This document shows, piece after piece, positions 50,653-59,080 of a stretch of DNA of 64,000 nucleotides (positions are counted from its first letter, which is position 1; the number at the start of each line of letters is the position of its first letter). The stretch comes from Thermoleophilia bacterium. GTDB taxonomy: Bacteria; Actinomycetota; Thermoleophilia; Miltoncostaeales; Miltoncostaeaceae. The notes under the pieces were generated by a model that had not been told where the DNA came from, made no database searches, and was given only the letters and a program-made list of their open reading frames with translations. The position numbers were made by a program, and so were the translations under genes. The stretch spans positions 1 to 64,000 of the forward strand of contig JADLHW010000086.1 in NCBI GenBank assembly GCA_020848615.1, in the 5' to 3' direction.

Positions 50653-51018
50653 TCAGCCGGCTCCGGGGTCCTCGCGCTCGGCCTCGAGGGCGTCGCGCAC
50701 CTGGTCCAGGTCGTCGCCGAAGGTGAACGCGCGGCGCAGGCCGGTGATCTCGAAGACGCGCCGCAGGCGGCGGTGCGGGCACACGAGCCCCAGCTGGCCG
50801 GTGCCGGCCCGGGCCTGGTTGAGGAGGCTCACCAGCGCCCCCAGGCCGCTGGAGTCCAGCAGCGTGACCTCGGTGAGGTCGATGACGATGCGGGCCGCGG
50901 CGGGATCGAGCCGGTCGAGCTCGCCGCGGAAGCCCGCGACGGTGTAGATGTCCAGCTCGCCGTCGAGGCGCACGACGGTGAGGTCGTCACGCCGGGCTGT
51001 GGAGACATCGAGGGCCAC
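50653..51018 (-). CDS. STAS-domain anti-sigma factor antagonist
   Basis: 121 residues from a GTG at 51018. It is a single STAS domain: VVRLDGELDIYTVAGF, then DLTEVTLLDSSGLGALVSLLN with the phosphorylatable serine at 56 or 57, then LRRVFEITGLRRAFTF. It resembles SpoIIAA/RsbV. Such proteins are phosphorylated by a RsbW-type kinase and dephosphorylated by a SpoIIE-type phosphatase, releasing a sigma factor. The likely phosphatase is the gene at 52175, which is divergent; no kinase is in the window. Confidence 0.9.
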   Translation of the reverse strand: MALDVSTARRDDLTVVRLDGELDIYTVAGFRGELDRLDPAAARIVIDLTEVTLLDSSGLGALVSLLNQARAGTGQLGLVCPHRRLRRVFEITGLRRAFTFGDDLDQVRDALEAEREDPGAG

Positions 51019-51071
51019 GTCGGGAGGATACCCCCCGACGCGGCCCTGGATAACATCCGGCCGGGTCCGGC

Positions 51072-51536
51072 CTACTGGATGCTGAGGACGTACGCCGCGA
51101 CGTTCTCCAGGTCGTCCCCGGAGACCAGGCCGGGGGGCATCGCGCCCTTGCCGCTCTGGATCGTCGTCTTGATGGTGTCCCCGGTGAGGCCCGCGCCGGC
51201 GAGCTTGGGGCCCACCCCGGCGTCGTTGCCGCCGTTGGCGTGGCAGCCCTGGCAGATGCCCTCGAAGGTCGTCTTGCCGGCGGCCGCGTCACCGGAGGCC
51301 TCCTCACCGCCACCGGAGGTGGTGGTCGCCTCGGTCTCGGTGGTCTCGGCGGGCGGAGCGGTCTCCGTGGCGACCGTGCTGCCCTCGCCGTCCGTCTGCA
51401 CCGCGGTGTTCGGGGCCGTGGTGGCCGCCGCGGGCGTCGACGACTCGGAGCTGTCGGAGTCGCTGCAGCCCGCAGCGATGCCGCCCAGCACGGCGACTGA
51501 GGCCATGACCGCCGCGAGACTCTTCCAACGCTTCAT
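51072..51536 (-). CDS. Lipoprotein cytochrome c
   Basis: 154 residues from the ATG at 51536, with AAGGGAG ahead. Signal sequence with lipobox IAAGC (Cys24), then a 55-residue Ser/Thr/Glu-rich linker, then a class I cytochrome c domain with CQGCH (Cys95, Cys98, His99) and the distal Met133 (GAMPPGL). The linker would hold the heme domain away from the membrane. It could carry electrons to or from the cytochrome oxidase or to the secreted cupredoxin. The following STAS gene is 53 bases away and may be separately expressed. Confidence 0.92.
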   Translation of the reverse strand: MKRWKSLAAVMASVAVLGGIAAGCSDSDSSESSTPAAATTAPNTAVQTDGEGSTVATETAPPAETTETEATTTSGGGEEASGDAAAGKTTFEGICQGCHANGGNDAGVGPKLAGAGLTGDTIKTTIQSGKGAMPPGLVSGDDLENVAAYVLSIQ

Positions 51537-51678
51537 ACATGCTCCCTTTGATGGTTCCCCCTGCCGGGGCCGGATCTTAGGCAGCTTCGGGCCGGATGGC
51601 ACTCCGCATTAACCCGAAGGGGCGAATTGGCAGCATGGTGCATGGCGGATGTCCCGGATCTCGGTTACCGTCGGCCCC

Positions 51679-52182
51679 GTGATCCGGGCGCTGCAGGGGC
51701 ATCGGCCCGTCCTGGGCGACGGCGCGCACGTGGACGCCACCGCGGTCGTGATCGGCCGGGTGCTGCTGGGAGCGCGCGCGTCGGTGTGGCCGCTGGCGGT
51801 CATCCGCGGCGATACGGACGTCATCACGGTTGGGGACGAGAGCAACGTCCAGGACGGCGCGGTGCTCCACGCCGACGCCGGCGTCCCGTGCACCGTGGGG
51901 GCCCGGGTCACCATCGGGCACCGGGCGATCGTGCACGGCTGCACCGTGGGCGACGAGGCGCTCATCGGGATGGGCGCGATCGTGATGAACCGCGCCGCGA
52001 TCGGCGCGAGCAGCATCGTCGGCGCCGGGGCGGTGGTGCCGGAGGGCATGGAGGTCCCGCCGGGCAGCATGGCGGTGGGCGTCCCGGCCCGCGTGGTGCG
52101 GCCGCTGTCGGATGCCGAGCGCGAGGCCGTCCGGCGGTCGGCCCGGCACTACGTCGACCTGATCGGCGCCCATCGTGGCTGA
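51679..52182 (+). CDS. Gamma-class carbonic anhydrase-like protein
   Basis: 167 residues from a GTG at 51679; an ATG at 51649 would add ten residues. The protein is a left-handed beta-helix of hexapeptide repeats (VDATAVVIGRVLLGARASVW, then VGDESNVQDGAVLHAD). The metal histidines are present in VLHADAG and TIGHRAIVHGCTVG. It likely hydrates carbon dioxide or is a related acyl-carrier-like metal protein such as the PaaY/CaiE group. The stop overlaps the start of the next gene by eight bases, so both are one operon. Confidence 0.88.
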   Translation: MIRALQGHRPVLGDGAHVDATAVVIGRVLLGARASVWPLAVIRGDTDVITVGDESNVQDGAVLHADAGVPCTVGARVTIGHRAIVHGCTVGDEALIGMGAIVMNRAAIGASSIVGAGAVVPEGMEVPPGSMAVGVPARVVRPLSDAEREAVRRSARHYVDLIGAHRG

Positions 52183-54391
52183 GCGCCGCGCCGACGCGCC
52201 CGCCACCGGCGCGGCCCTCGCCAGGGTGCTGTTCGACCCGGGTGCCGTGACGCACCTGGCGGAGGCCCTCGCGGAGCTCGCCGGGCGCGTGCGGGCGGTG
52301 ATGGACGCCGACCTGGCGGCGATCGTCGTGATCGACGAATCCGATCCGGAGCACGGCACGACGCTGGGCGCCGGGCTGGCCGAGGGGGCGCCGGCCGGCA
52401 CGCTGGCCCCGCTGCTGGGCCCGGGCGACGACCTGCTGGCGCTCCCGGGCCAGGCGACGTGGAGCGGCTCGCCGGTGGTGTGGCCGCGCCTCCTGGCCGA
52501 GGCGGCGGTGCTGGACCGCCTGGCCGAGCTCGCCGCCGGCGGCCTCGACACGGCTCCGCTGCGGGCGCTGCTGCGGCGCGCCAGCGGGGTGGCGGTGCCG
52601 CTCGCCACGCCCAACCACCCGCGCCTCGGCGCCGTGTGCCTGGTGTCGCTCGACCCGGCGCGCCCCATCGGGGGCCCGGCGGTGGACGTGCTGGAGCAAG
52701 CCGCCCGCCAGCTGTCGCTCACGGTGCGCAACCACCAGTGGCGGGACCGGAACCGCCGCACCCGGCAGGTGCTGCAGGCCGTGCTGGAGAGCACGCCCAG
52801 CGCGGTGGTGGTGACCGACCTGCGCGACCGCCTGCTGATGGGCAACCGCGCGGCCGGCGATCTGCTGGGCGCCGACCTGGACGTGCTGGCCGGCGAGCCG
52901 TACCGGGCCCTGGTGACCGGGCCCTTCCGCCGCCGGTTCGCCGACGGGGACGCGTACGTCGCCGAGACGCTGGCGGCGCTGGACCGGCCCGGGGAGGCCG
53001 CGGGAGACGAGCTCCACACCGCCGACGGGCGCATCCTGGAGCGGTACTCGGCGCCCGTGCGCGACACGTCCGGCGATTCCCTGGGCCGGGTCGAGATCCT
53101 CACCGACGTCACGGCCGCCCGCGAGGCGCTGCAGGAGGCCCATCGCCTGGCCGACGAGGCGGCGCGGCTGCGCATGCTGGAGGAACGGCGCTCCGGCGAG
53201 GAGACCGCGCTGGCCCGCGCCGCGCACCTCATGGCGGCGGCCCTCACCAGCGCCGACGTCCACGTGCACCTGCTCGACCAGGCGCGCGAGCTCACCGGCG
53301 CCACGGCGGGCGCCGTGCTGCGGCTCGAGCACGGGGAGGTCGTGCCGGTCGCGGCGTCGGGCATGGAGGAGGCCGAGCTCGACGCGATGGCGCGCGGCAC
53401 GGACCGCGCGATGCTGCAGCGGCTGCTCTCCACGCGCCGGTCCTTCATGTGCAGCGACACGCGGGTGGAGGCGCCGGGCGTGCGCAGCCTGGTGCCGGGG
53501 GAGGCGCGGTCGTTCGTGCTGGTGCCCCTGGCCGCCGGCGACCGCCTGCACGGCGTGCTGCTGCTCACCGGCGACCGGCCGCGCGCGTTCGGGGCGCGGG
53601 AGCTGCGGCTTGCCGGTGAGCTCGCCGCCCACGCCGGGATGGCCCTGCAGAACGCCACCCTGTTCGAGCAGGAGCACCACGTCGCCGAGACGCTCCAGGC
53701 GGCGCTGCTGCCGGACGAGCTGCCCCGCGTCCGGGGCCTGGAGCTCGCGGGCCTGTACCGGGCCGCCGCGGGCAGCCTCGCCGGCGGCGACTTCTACGGG
53801 GCCTGGCAGCTGCCCGGCGGGCGCGTCGCGGTGCTGGTGGGCGACGTGAGCGGCAAGGGCGCGGAGGCCGCCGGCCTCACCGCGATGGTCCGGTACGCGG
53901 CGGAGGGCCTCAGCCTCCACGAGGACGACCCGGGGCGCATCACCTCGGCGCTGAACGAGCTCCTGCTGCCGCGCCTGCCCGACGGCACGTTCGTCGCGAC
54001 CGCGCTGGTGGTGATCGACCTGGAGGGAAACCTCTTGCGGTGGTGCACCGCCGGGCATCCGCCGCCCCTGCTGGTCAGCGCCTCGGGGGCGCTGCGGGCC
54101 CTGGAGGGCGCCGGCCCGCCGTGCGGCGTGTTCGCGGGCACCGCCTACGAGGCGCGCGACGCGGTGTTCGAACCCGGCGACACGCTGTTCGTGAGCACCG
54201 ACGGCCTCATCGAGGCGCGCCGCGGCCGCGAGGAGTTCGGCGAGGAGCGCCTGCGGGAGGTCGTGCTGGCGGGGGCCGGGGCGGCGCCCCGGGACCTGGC
54301 CCGCGCCGTGCACGCCGCGGTGAGCGCCTGGGCCGCGGGGCGCCTCTCCGACGACGTGGCGATCGCCGTGGCGCGCAGGACCGCCGCGTGA
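52175..54391 (+). CDS. GAF-PAS-GAF-SpoIIE phosphatase
   Basis: 738 residues from a GTG at 52175. Domain order: GAF-like (about 25-190), PAS (about 205-315, LESTPSAVVVTDLRDRLLMG), GAF-like (about 340-500), and a PP2C/SpoIIE phosphatase (about 525-738). The phosphatase metal residues are in GGDFYG, VGDVSGKG, STDGLIEAR and LSDDVAIAV, all intact. The family removes phosphate from serine of STAS proteins; the STAS gene 1.2 kb away on the other strand is an obvious substrate candidate. There is no kinase domain in this protein. Inputs may be small ligands bound by the GAF and PAS domains. Confidence 0.9.
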   Translation: MAERRADAPATGAALARVLFDPGAVTHLAEALAELAGRVRAVMDADLAAIVVIDESDPEHGTTLGAGLAEGAPAGTLAPLLGPGDDLLALPGQATWSGSPVVWPRLLAEAAVLDRLAELAAGGLDTAPLRALLRRASGVAVPLATPNHPRLGAVCLVSLDPARPIGGPAVDVLEQAARQLSLTVRNHQWRDRNRRTRQVLQAVLESTPSAVVVTDLRDRLLMGNRAAGDLLGADLDVLAGEPYRALVTGPFRRRFADGDAYVAETLAALDRPGEAAGDELHTADGRILERYSAPVRDTSGDSLGRVEILTDVTAAREALQEAHRLADEAARLRMLEERRSGEETALARAAHLMAAALTSADVHVHLLDQARELTGATAGAVLRLEHGEVVPVAASGMEEAELDAMARGTDRAMLQRLLSTRRSFMCSDTRVEAPGVRSLVPGEARSFVLVPLAAGDRLHGVLLLTGDRPRAFGARELRLAGELAAHAGMALQNATLFEQEHHVAETLQAALLPDELPRVRGLELAGLYRAAAGSLAGGDFYGAWQLPGGRVAVLVGDVSGKGAEAAGLTAMVRYAAEGLSLHEDDPGRITSALNELLLPRLPDGTFVATALVVIDLEGNLLRWCTAGHPPPLLVSASGALRALEGAGPPCGVFAGTAYEARDAVFEPGDTLFVSTDGLIEARRGREEFGEERLREVVLAGAGAAPRDLARAVHAAVSAWAAGRLSDDVAIAVARRTAA

Positions 54392-54503
54392 CCGGTGCCG
54401 GCGCGGCCACCACCCCGGCCGCCTGAGGCGACCGCCCCGATTGCAGGTTTCGGCGATGTGGTGGAACCTTTCGCCATCCCGCCCTGTCGGGACCCCCGCA
54501 ACC

Positions 54504-55253
54504 ATGCCCATGAACGATTTCCACGCCATCGCGGCGCAGTCCGCGGGGGTCGGCTCGACGCCGCGAGCCGACGAGCTCCGCCTGTTCGTGCAGCCGGTGG
54601 TGGACCTCGCGGGGCGCCACATCGCGGGCTGGGAGGCCCTGGTGCGCTGGGAGCGCCCGGGGCACGGGTTCGTCGACCCCGGTGGGTTCATCCCCGGCGC
54701 CGAGCGCTCCGGCGCGATCCACGGCATCGGGGAGTGGGTGCTGGGCCGGGCGGTGGGCTGGCTCGCGGCCCGGGGCCTCATGCAGGCCGTGGGCATCAAC
54801 GCGTCCGCCGCGGAGCTCGAGCGGCCCGGCTTCACGGAGCTGGTCGCCCGTACCCTCGACCTCCACGGCATCGAGCCCGGCCAGCTGGTGGTGGAGCTCA
54901 CCGAGACGGTGCCCGCCGGCGAGGTGGCCGTGCTCGCCTGCACGATGGAGCGCCTGCTGGGCATGGGGGTGGGCGTGGCCATCGACGACGCGGGCTGCGG
55001 GTTCAGCAACGAGGCGCTCATCCGCGCGCTGCCGGCCGACATCCTCAAGCTCGACGAGGCACTGGTGGGGCGACTGCCGTGCCCGCTGGCCCTGGAGGAG
55101 GCGGCCCGCTGGGTGGACCTGGCACGGGAGCTCGGCATGAAGGTGGTCGCCGAGGGCGTGCGCACGCCGGAACAGGCCCGCATGGTGCGCGGCCTGGGGT
55201 GCACCTGGGGTCAGGGCGATCTGTACGGCCCGCCGGTGCCCGCCGTGAGCTGA
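54504..55253 (+). CDS. Stand-alone EAL domain protein (c-di-GMP phosphodiesterase)
   Basis: 249 residues from the ATG at 54504 (an ATG at 54510 is equally possible). It is a bare EAL domain. The metal/catalytic residues are present: EALVRW, the asparagine of INASAAE, Glu in VELTET, Asp-Asp in AIDDAGCG (instead of the usual DDFGTG), Lys-x-Asp in ILKLDE, Glu in VVAEGV and the final QGDLYGPP. It should hydrolyse cyclic di-GMP. No sensor domain is attached. The gene has its own 112-base leader and a terminator hairpin before the convergent ETF oxidoreductase. Confidence 0.88.
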   Translation: MPMNDFHAIAAQSAGVGSTPRADELRLFVQPVVDLAGRHIAGWEALVRWERPGHGFVDPGGFIPGAERSGAIHGIGEWVLGRAVGWLAARGLMQAVGINASAAELERPGFTELVARTLDLHGIEPGQLVVELTETVPAGEVAVLACTMERLLGMGVGVAIDDAGCGFSNEALIRALPADILKLDEALVGRLPCPLALEEAARWVDLARELGMKVVAEGVRTPEQARMVRGLGCTWGQGDLYGPPVPAVS

Positions 55254-55339
55254 GCCACCGGTGCCGGTGCGCCGGCCCCCGGTCGGATGGCGAGGGCGAT
55301 CGCCTCCACCGGCATGCGCTCGCCCATCGGGGCGCGCGG

Positions 55340-55379
55340 CCGCGGGTTGCCGGCCCGCATCCGGACCGGCAACCCGCGG
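55340..55379. terminator. Bidirectional hairpin terminator
   Basis: CCGCGGGTTGCCGG (55340-55353) pairs with CCGGCAACCCGCGG (55366-55379), 14 base pairs with a 12-base loop, between convergent genes. Confidence 0.75.
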
Positions 55380-55408
55380 GCGACGGGGTGGGGCGTGGTG
55401 CCCGGGAC

Positions 55409-57106
55409 CTACGTGAGGGTGTACTCGGGGCCGGAGCCGCCCTCCGGCGGGGTGAGCCGCCCGCCCTTGGCGGTGATCGCCCCGCACTGCACGCAGTTCG
55501 ACGGGTTGAGGTGCACCGTGACCATCCCGCCGGGCGAGGCCGGCTGGTCCTCCGGGATCTCGTAGACCTTCGCCGGGCACATCGCCTCCCACGCGACCGC
55601 CAGCTCCCTCGGCACCACCTTCTGGATGCGGATGTGGCTGGGTTGGTCGTCGCGGGTCTTGTTGCCCGAGGCGAACACCGACGACAGCTTGTCGAAGGTG
55701 AGCTGCCCGTCCGGCTTGGAGTACTCCTTGCCGCCGATGAACACCGGCTCGCGGGCGTCGCTGATCGGCTTGACCTCCTTCGGGAGGCGGCCCATCGACG
55801 CGGTCGCCATGCCGTGCACCATGCCGCCCACGATCATGCCGCGCTGGAAGCCCGGGCGGATGTTGCGGACCTTCCAGAGGTCCTTCCACAGCGAGCTGTC
55901 CTTGATGCGCTTGTCGTAGCCCCACAGGCCGGCGGCGTGCGTGGCCTTCTTCGCCTTCAGCGCCTCGTAGATCGCCTCGGCGGCGATCATCCCGGACTGG
56001 ATGGCGTAGTTCACGCCCTTCAGGGCGGCCATGTCCACGAACCCGGCGGAGTCGCCCACGAGCACGGCGCCCGGTACGTGCAGGCGGCTCGGCAGGCCGT
56101 ACAGCCCGCTGCCGGGGATCGTCTTGGCGCCCCACGCGACGCGCTTGCCGCCGTCGAGGATGCCCCGGATGAGGGGATGCGTCTTGAAATCCTGCAGCAC
56201 ATCGTGCACCGACAGCGTCGCGTCGGCGTAGTCCAGGCCCACCACGAAACCCAGGGAGACCTTGTCGTCACCCATCGGGTACAGCCACGACCCGCCGTAC
56301 TCGCGGTACTTGGGACGCAGCCGCAGCGGCCAGCCCGCGGTGTGCACGAGCTTGGTGAGGGGCGTCGGGACCTCCCACACCTCCTTCACCCCGAGCTCCC
56401 AGGTCTGCACCGACTCCCGGTCGAGCTCGAAGTGACGGCGCACGATCGACGTGAGGTGGCCGGGGGTGCCCTCGGCGAACACCGTGACGTTCGCGTGCAG
56501 CTCCATGCCGGGCTCGAACGTGGACAGCTCCTCGCCGTCCCTGCCGCGGCCCTTGTCGCCGGTGATCACCCCGAGGACGCGGCCCTGGTCGATCAGCACC
56601 TTCTGGCAGTCGGTCTCCGGCAGCAGGTACACCCCGTACTCCTCGGCCTGCTCGCTCATCCAGCGGGCCATCTGGCTCACCGACACGACCCAGTTGCCGT
56701 GGTTCCGCATCTGCGGGGGCGGCGGGACCCGGAGGCTGGACCCCTTGGTCATGAAGTACACGGCCTCCTTGTCGACCTCCCAGTAGTGGGGGATCGAGGC
56801 GGGGTCGTGGTCGGGGAACAGCGCCTTGACGGGGCCCGGCTTCATGACGGCACCGGACAGCAGGTGCGAGCCGGGGCCCTTGCCCTTGTCGGCCAGCGCG
56901 ATCGGCACCTCGCCGAGCTGCTCCATGAGCGCCTCGTCTCCGGCGAGCAGCTGGCCCAGCCGGACCGCGGTGGCCAGGCCGCCGGGACCGCCGCCCACGA
57001 TGAGCACGCCGACCTCGATGCGCTCGTCCTCGCCGGCGACCGGCAGCTCGACGTAGTCGGACTCCGCGAACGGGGGCGGGTAGTCGGCGGGATACACGTT
57101 GGCCAT
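55409..57106 (-). CDS. Electron-transfer flavoprotein-quinone oxidoreductase
   Basis: 565 residues. The FAD fingerprint is VLIVGGGPGGLATAVRLG, a second conserved segment is VLVGDSAGFVDMAALKGVNYAI, and the quinone/membrane-associated middle includes GPGSHLLSGAVMKP. The C-terminal ferredoxin-like part has Cys510 (MCPAKVYE) and Cys538 and Cys541 (SNCVQCGAI), but the fourth cluster cysteine of the usual C-x2-C-x2-C is isoleucine at 544. The protein passes electrons from ETF (fatty-acid and amino-acid oxidation) to the quinone pool at the membrane. No etfA/etfB genes are nearby. Start at the ATG at 57106. Confidence 0.92.
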   Translation of the reverse strand: MANVYPADYPPPFAESDYVELPVAGEDERIEVGVLIVGGGPGGLATAVRLGQLLAGDEALMEQLGEVPIALADKGKGPGSHLLSGAVMKPGPVKALFPDHDPASIPHYWEVDKEAVYFMTKGSSLRVPPPPQMRNHGNWVVSVSQMARWMSEQAEEYGVYLLPETDCQKVLIDQGRVLGVITGDKGRGRDGEELSTFEPGMELHANVTVFAEGTPGHLTSIVRRHFELDRESVQTWELGVKEVWEVPTPLTKLVHTAGWPLRLRPKYREYGGSWLYPMGDDKVSLGFVVGLDYADATLSVHDVLQDFKTHPLIRGILDGGKRVAWGAKTIPGSGLYGLPSRLHVPGAVLVGDSAGFVDMAALKGVNYAIQSGMIAAEAIYEALKAKKATHAAGLWGYDKRIKDSSLWKDLWKVRNIRPGFQRGMIVGGMVHGMATASMGRLPKEVKPISDAREPVFIGGKEYSKPDGQLTFDKLSSVFASGNKTRDDQPSHIRIQKVVPRELAVAWEAMCPAKVYEIPEDQPASPGGMVTVHLNPSNCVQCGAITAKGGRLTPPEGGSGPEYTLT

Positions 57107-57262
57107 TGGCTGCTCTCGGGTCGGTTGGCGTGCCCGGCTCGGCAGGTGGAGGCGCTCGACGGGGGCCGGGACGCGGGGCCCCGTCGGCGCTCCAGTCTAC
57201 CCATGGCAAACGGGCGGTGGACATGCCATCGCGCGCGCCGCGAAGGGTGCAATGCTCCCGGC

Positions 57263-57733
57263 ATGGAGGGCCTGTTGCTCCGCTCGCTCACCGGTGAGGA
57301 CTTCGCCGCGGCCCGCGCCGTGGCGGACGACTGGTTCGGGCGGCCCGTGGGGCTCACGATGCACCGCCTGTTCTTCGAGCAGCTCGGGGCGTCCGGGGTG
57401 CACGCCGCCCCGCGCGGGGAGCCGGGCCGCCTGGCGGGGGTGCTTCTGGGCCTGTGCAGCGAGAACGACCCCGGGCTCGCGTACATCCACTTCCACATGG
57501 TGGACCCCGCGATGCGCGGCCGCGGCGTGGGCCGGGCCCTCTACGCGGCGTTCGGGGAGCGCATGCACGCCCGGGGCTGCACGCGGGTGCGGGCCCTGGC
57601 GGCCCCCACCAACGGCGGGTCCCTCCGGTTCCACGAGGCGCTGGGGTTCACCGGGACGTTCCGGTCGCAGTACGTGGGGCCCGGTCAGGACCGCATCGTG
57701 TTCGAGCGGCCGTTGCCGCTGGGGCCGGCGTGA
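57263..57733 (+). CDS. GNAT-family N-acetyltransferase
   Basis: 156 residues from the ATG at 57263. The acetyl-CoA loop is VDPAMRGRGVGRALYAAFGE (Q/R-x-x-G-x-G/A form), with FHMV strand before and ALAAPTNGGSLRFHEALGFTG after. It could modify a small amine or protein. Its stop overlaps the start of a TetR gene by four bases (GTGA). Confidence 0.88.
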   Translation: MEGLLLRSLTGEDFAAARAVADDWFGRPVGLTMHRLFFEQLGASGVHAAPRGEPGRLAGVLLGLCSENDPGLAYIHFHMVDPAMRGRGVGRALYAAFGERMHARGCTRVRALAAPTNGGSLRFHEALGFTGTFRSQYVGPGQDRIVFERPLPLGPA

Positions 57734-58383
57734 GCCCCCGCGAGCCGCTGTCCCGGGAGCGCGTGGTGTGCGGGGCCCTGCGCATCGTGGACGTGGAGGG
57801 GCTGGACGCCCTCACCATGCGGCGCCTGGGCGCCGCACTGGGTGTGGAGGCGATGTCCCTGTACCACCACGTCCCGAACAAGGCGGCGCTGCTGGACGCC
57901 GTGGTCGAGGCGATCATGGTGGAGGACCTGGACCGCGTGGACATCGGGGAGGGCCCCTGGCCGGAGCGGCTGCATCGCATCGCCGCGGGGTACCGGCGGC
58001 TGCTGCTGCGCCATCCGAACGCGGTGGTGCTGGTCGCGACCCGGCCACTGGCCACGGGGGAGTCCCTGCGGATCGTGGAGCGCTGCCTGGAGGCGCTCAC
58101 CGGCGGCGGCCTGGAGCCGCCCGAGGCCCTCGCCGCCCTGAACGCCGCGGTCCTGTGGACGCTCGGGTACGTGGTGGCCGAGGTGGGGCGGCTGCCCGGC
58201 ACCGCCCCCCGCGCCATGGCGGAGGAGACGGAGCGGACGATGGCCGCCCTCGCCCCCGCCGGGTTACCGCTGGTCGCCGCCGCGGTGGCCGGCACCACCT
58301 GGGGCCTTCCCGACGGGGAGTTCACCTTCGGGCTGGAGTCCGTCGTGCGGGGGCTGCAGGCCGTCCTCGGGGATGCGGACTGA
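57730..58383 (+). CDS. TetR-family regulator (TetR-class C-terminal domain)
   Basis: 217 residues from a GTG at 57730. The DNA-binding helix-turn-helix is VDVEGLDALTMRRLGAALGVEAMSLYHHV, the exact style of TetR-type repressors with a C-terminal TetR_C domain. The ligand domain is all-helical and ends LESVVRGLQAVLG. It is encoded directly after the acetyltransferase, so it may respond to the same substrate. The last 120 bases overlap antisense with the membrane protein gene at 58264. Confidence 0.88.
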   Translation: MSPREPLSRERVVCGALRIVDVEGLDALTMRRLGAALGVEAMSLYHHVPNKAALLDAVVEAIMVEDLDRVDIGEGPWPERLHRIAAGYRRLLLRHPNAVVLVATRPLATGESLRIVERCLEALTGGGLEPPEALAALNAAVLWTLGYVVAEVGRLPGTAPRAMAEETERTMAALAPAGLPLVAAAVAGTTWGLPDGEFTFGLESVVRGLQAVLGDAD

Positions 58384-59031
58384 CCCGCCGCGCCGGGCGT
58401 CGTGGCGCCGCCGTCGCCGGATCTCGGCCACGGCCAGCACGACGGCGATCACGACGGGACCGGCGAATCGCGCCGCATCGATGACCGCATGCACCCAGGC
58501 GGGCAGGTCCCAGTCGGGCCACGGCACCTCCGGCCACGGGATGTCGGGCAGGTCGGGCAGCGGCGGGTCGGGGAGGCTCCAGTCCGGCCACGGGATGCGG
58601 GGCAGGGCGAACCGGGACAGCAGCCACACCGCGAGCAGAGGGACCGCGATGCCCACGGCGGCCGCCGCGGCCCGCCGCACGACGTGCCACCGCGGGTGGG
58701 CGCGGATCCATGCGTCGCGCGCGGCGGCCGCCGAGCCCGGCTCGGGGTCGAGGTCGATGCCGCCCAGCCCGGCCCGCGCGGCGGCCGCGGGCGGCAGTTC
58801 GCCGCCCGCGGGATGGAGCGTGACCCGCCGTGCCGGACCCGTGAGGGCCGGCAGCCGGACGCCGACGGCCCCGGCCCGGTCGTCCTCGAGCACGACCCGC
58901 TGGTCGCCGGTGCGCCGCGACGCGACCTCCTCGCCGTCGACGCTCCAGGTGAGCCGCTTGCCCAGCCCGGCGTCGGCGATCTCGACCACGTGCTCGTGGC
59001 CGTCGTGGATGAGGGTCCAGCGCTCCGTCAC
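58264..59031 (-). CDS. Two-span membrane protein with Trp/Pro/Asp-rich loop
   Basis: 255 residues from a GTG at 59031. The first 115 residues are strand-rich and cytoplasmic (WTLIHDGHEHVVEIADAGLG). One span is about residues 142-165 (AAAAAVGIAVPLLAVWLLSR). It is followed by a 35-residue loop with repeated P-W-P-D-W, P-D-L-P and P-W-P-E units, and then a second span (VVIAVVLAVAEI). The tail is Arg- then Gly-rich. The first part resembles a small FHA-like or beta domain, without certainty. The 3 prime 120 bases overlap the convergent TetR gene. It is divergent from another TetR regulator 49 bases away, which may control it. No named family recognised. Confidence 0.65.
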   Translation of the reverse strand: MTERWTLIHDGHEHVVEIADAGLGKRLTWSVDGEEVASRRTGDQRVVLEDDRAGAVGVRLPALTGPARRVTLHPAGGELPPAAAARAGLGGIDLDPEPGSAAAARDAWIRAHPRWHVVRRAAAAAVGIAVPLLAVWLLSRFALPRIPWPDWSLPDPPLPDLPDIPWPEVPWPDWDLPAWVHAVIDAARFAGPVVIAVVLAVAEIRRRRRHDARRGGSVRIPEDGLQPPHDGLQPEGELPVGKAPGGAGHRGGDQR

Positions 59032-59080
59032 GCCCCAATAATAGAGTGGATGCTCTGGTAATGCGAAGGAGGTGGTGACG

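Noticed and set aside
51962-55204. A 1080-codon minus-strand frame opposite the phosphatase and EAL genes
   Set aside because: Same reasons; the sense genes carry intact catalytic motifs.
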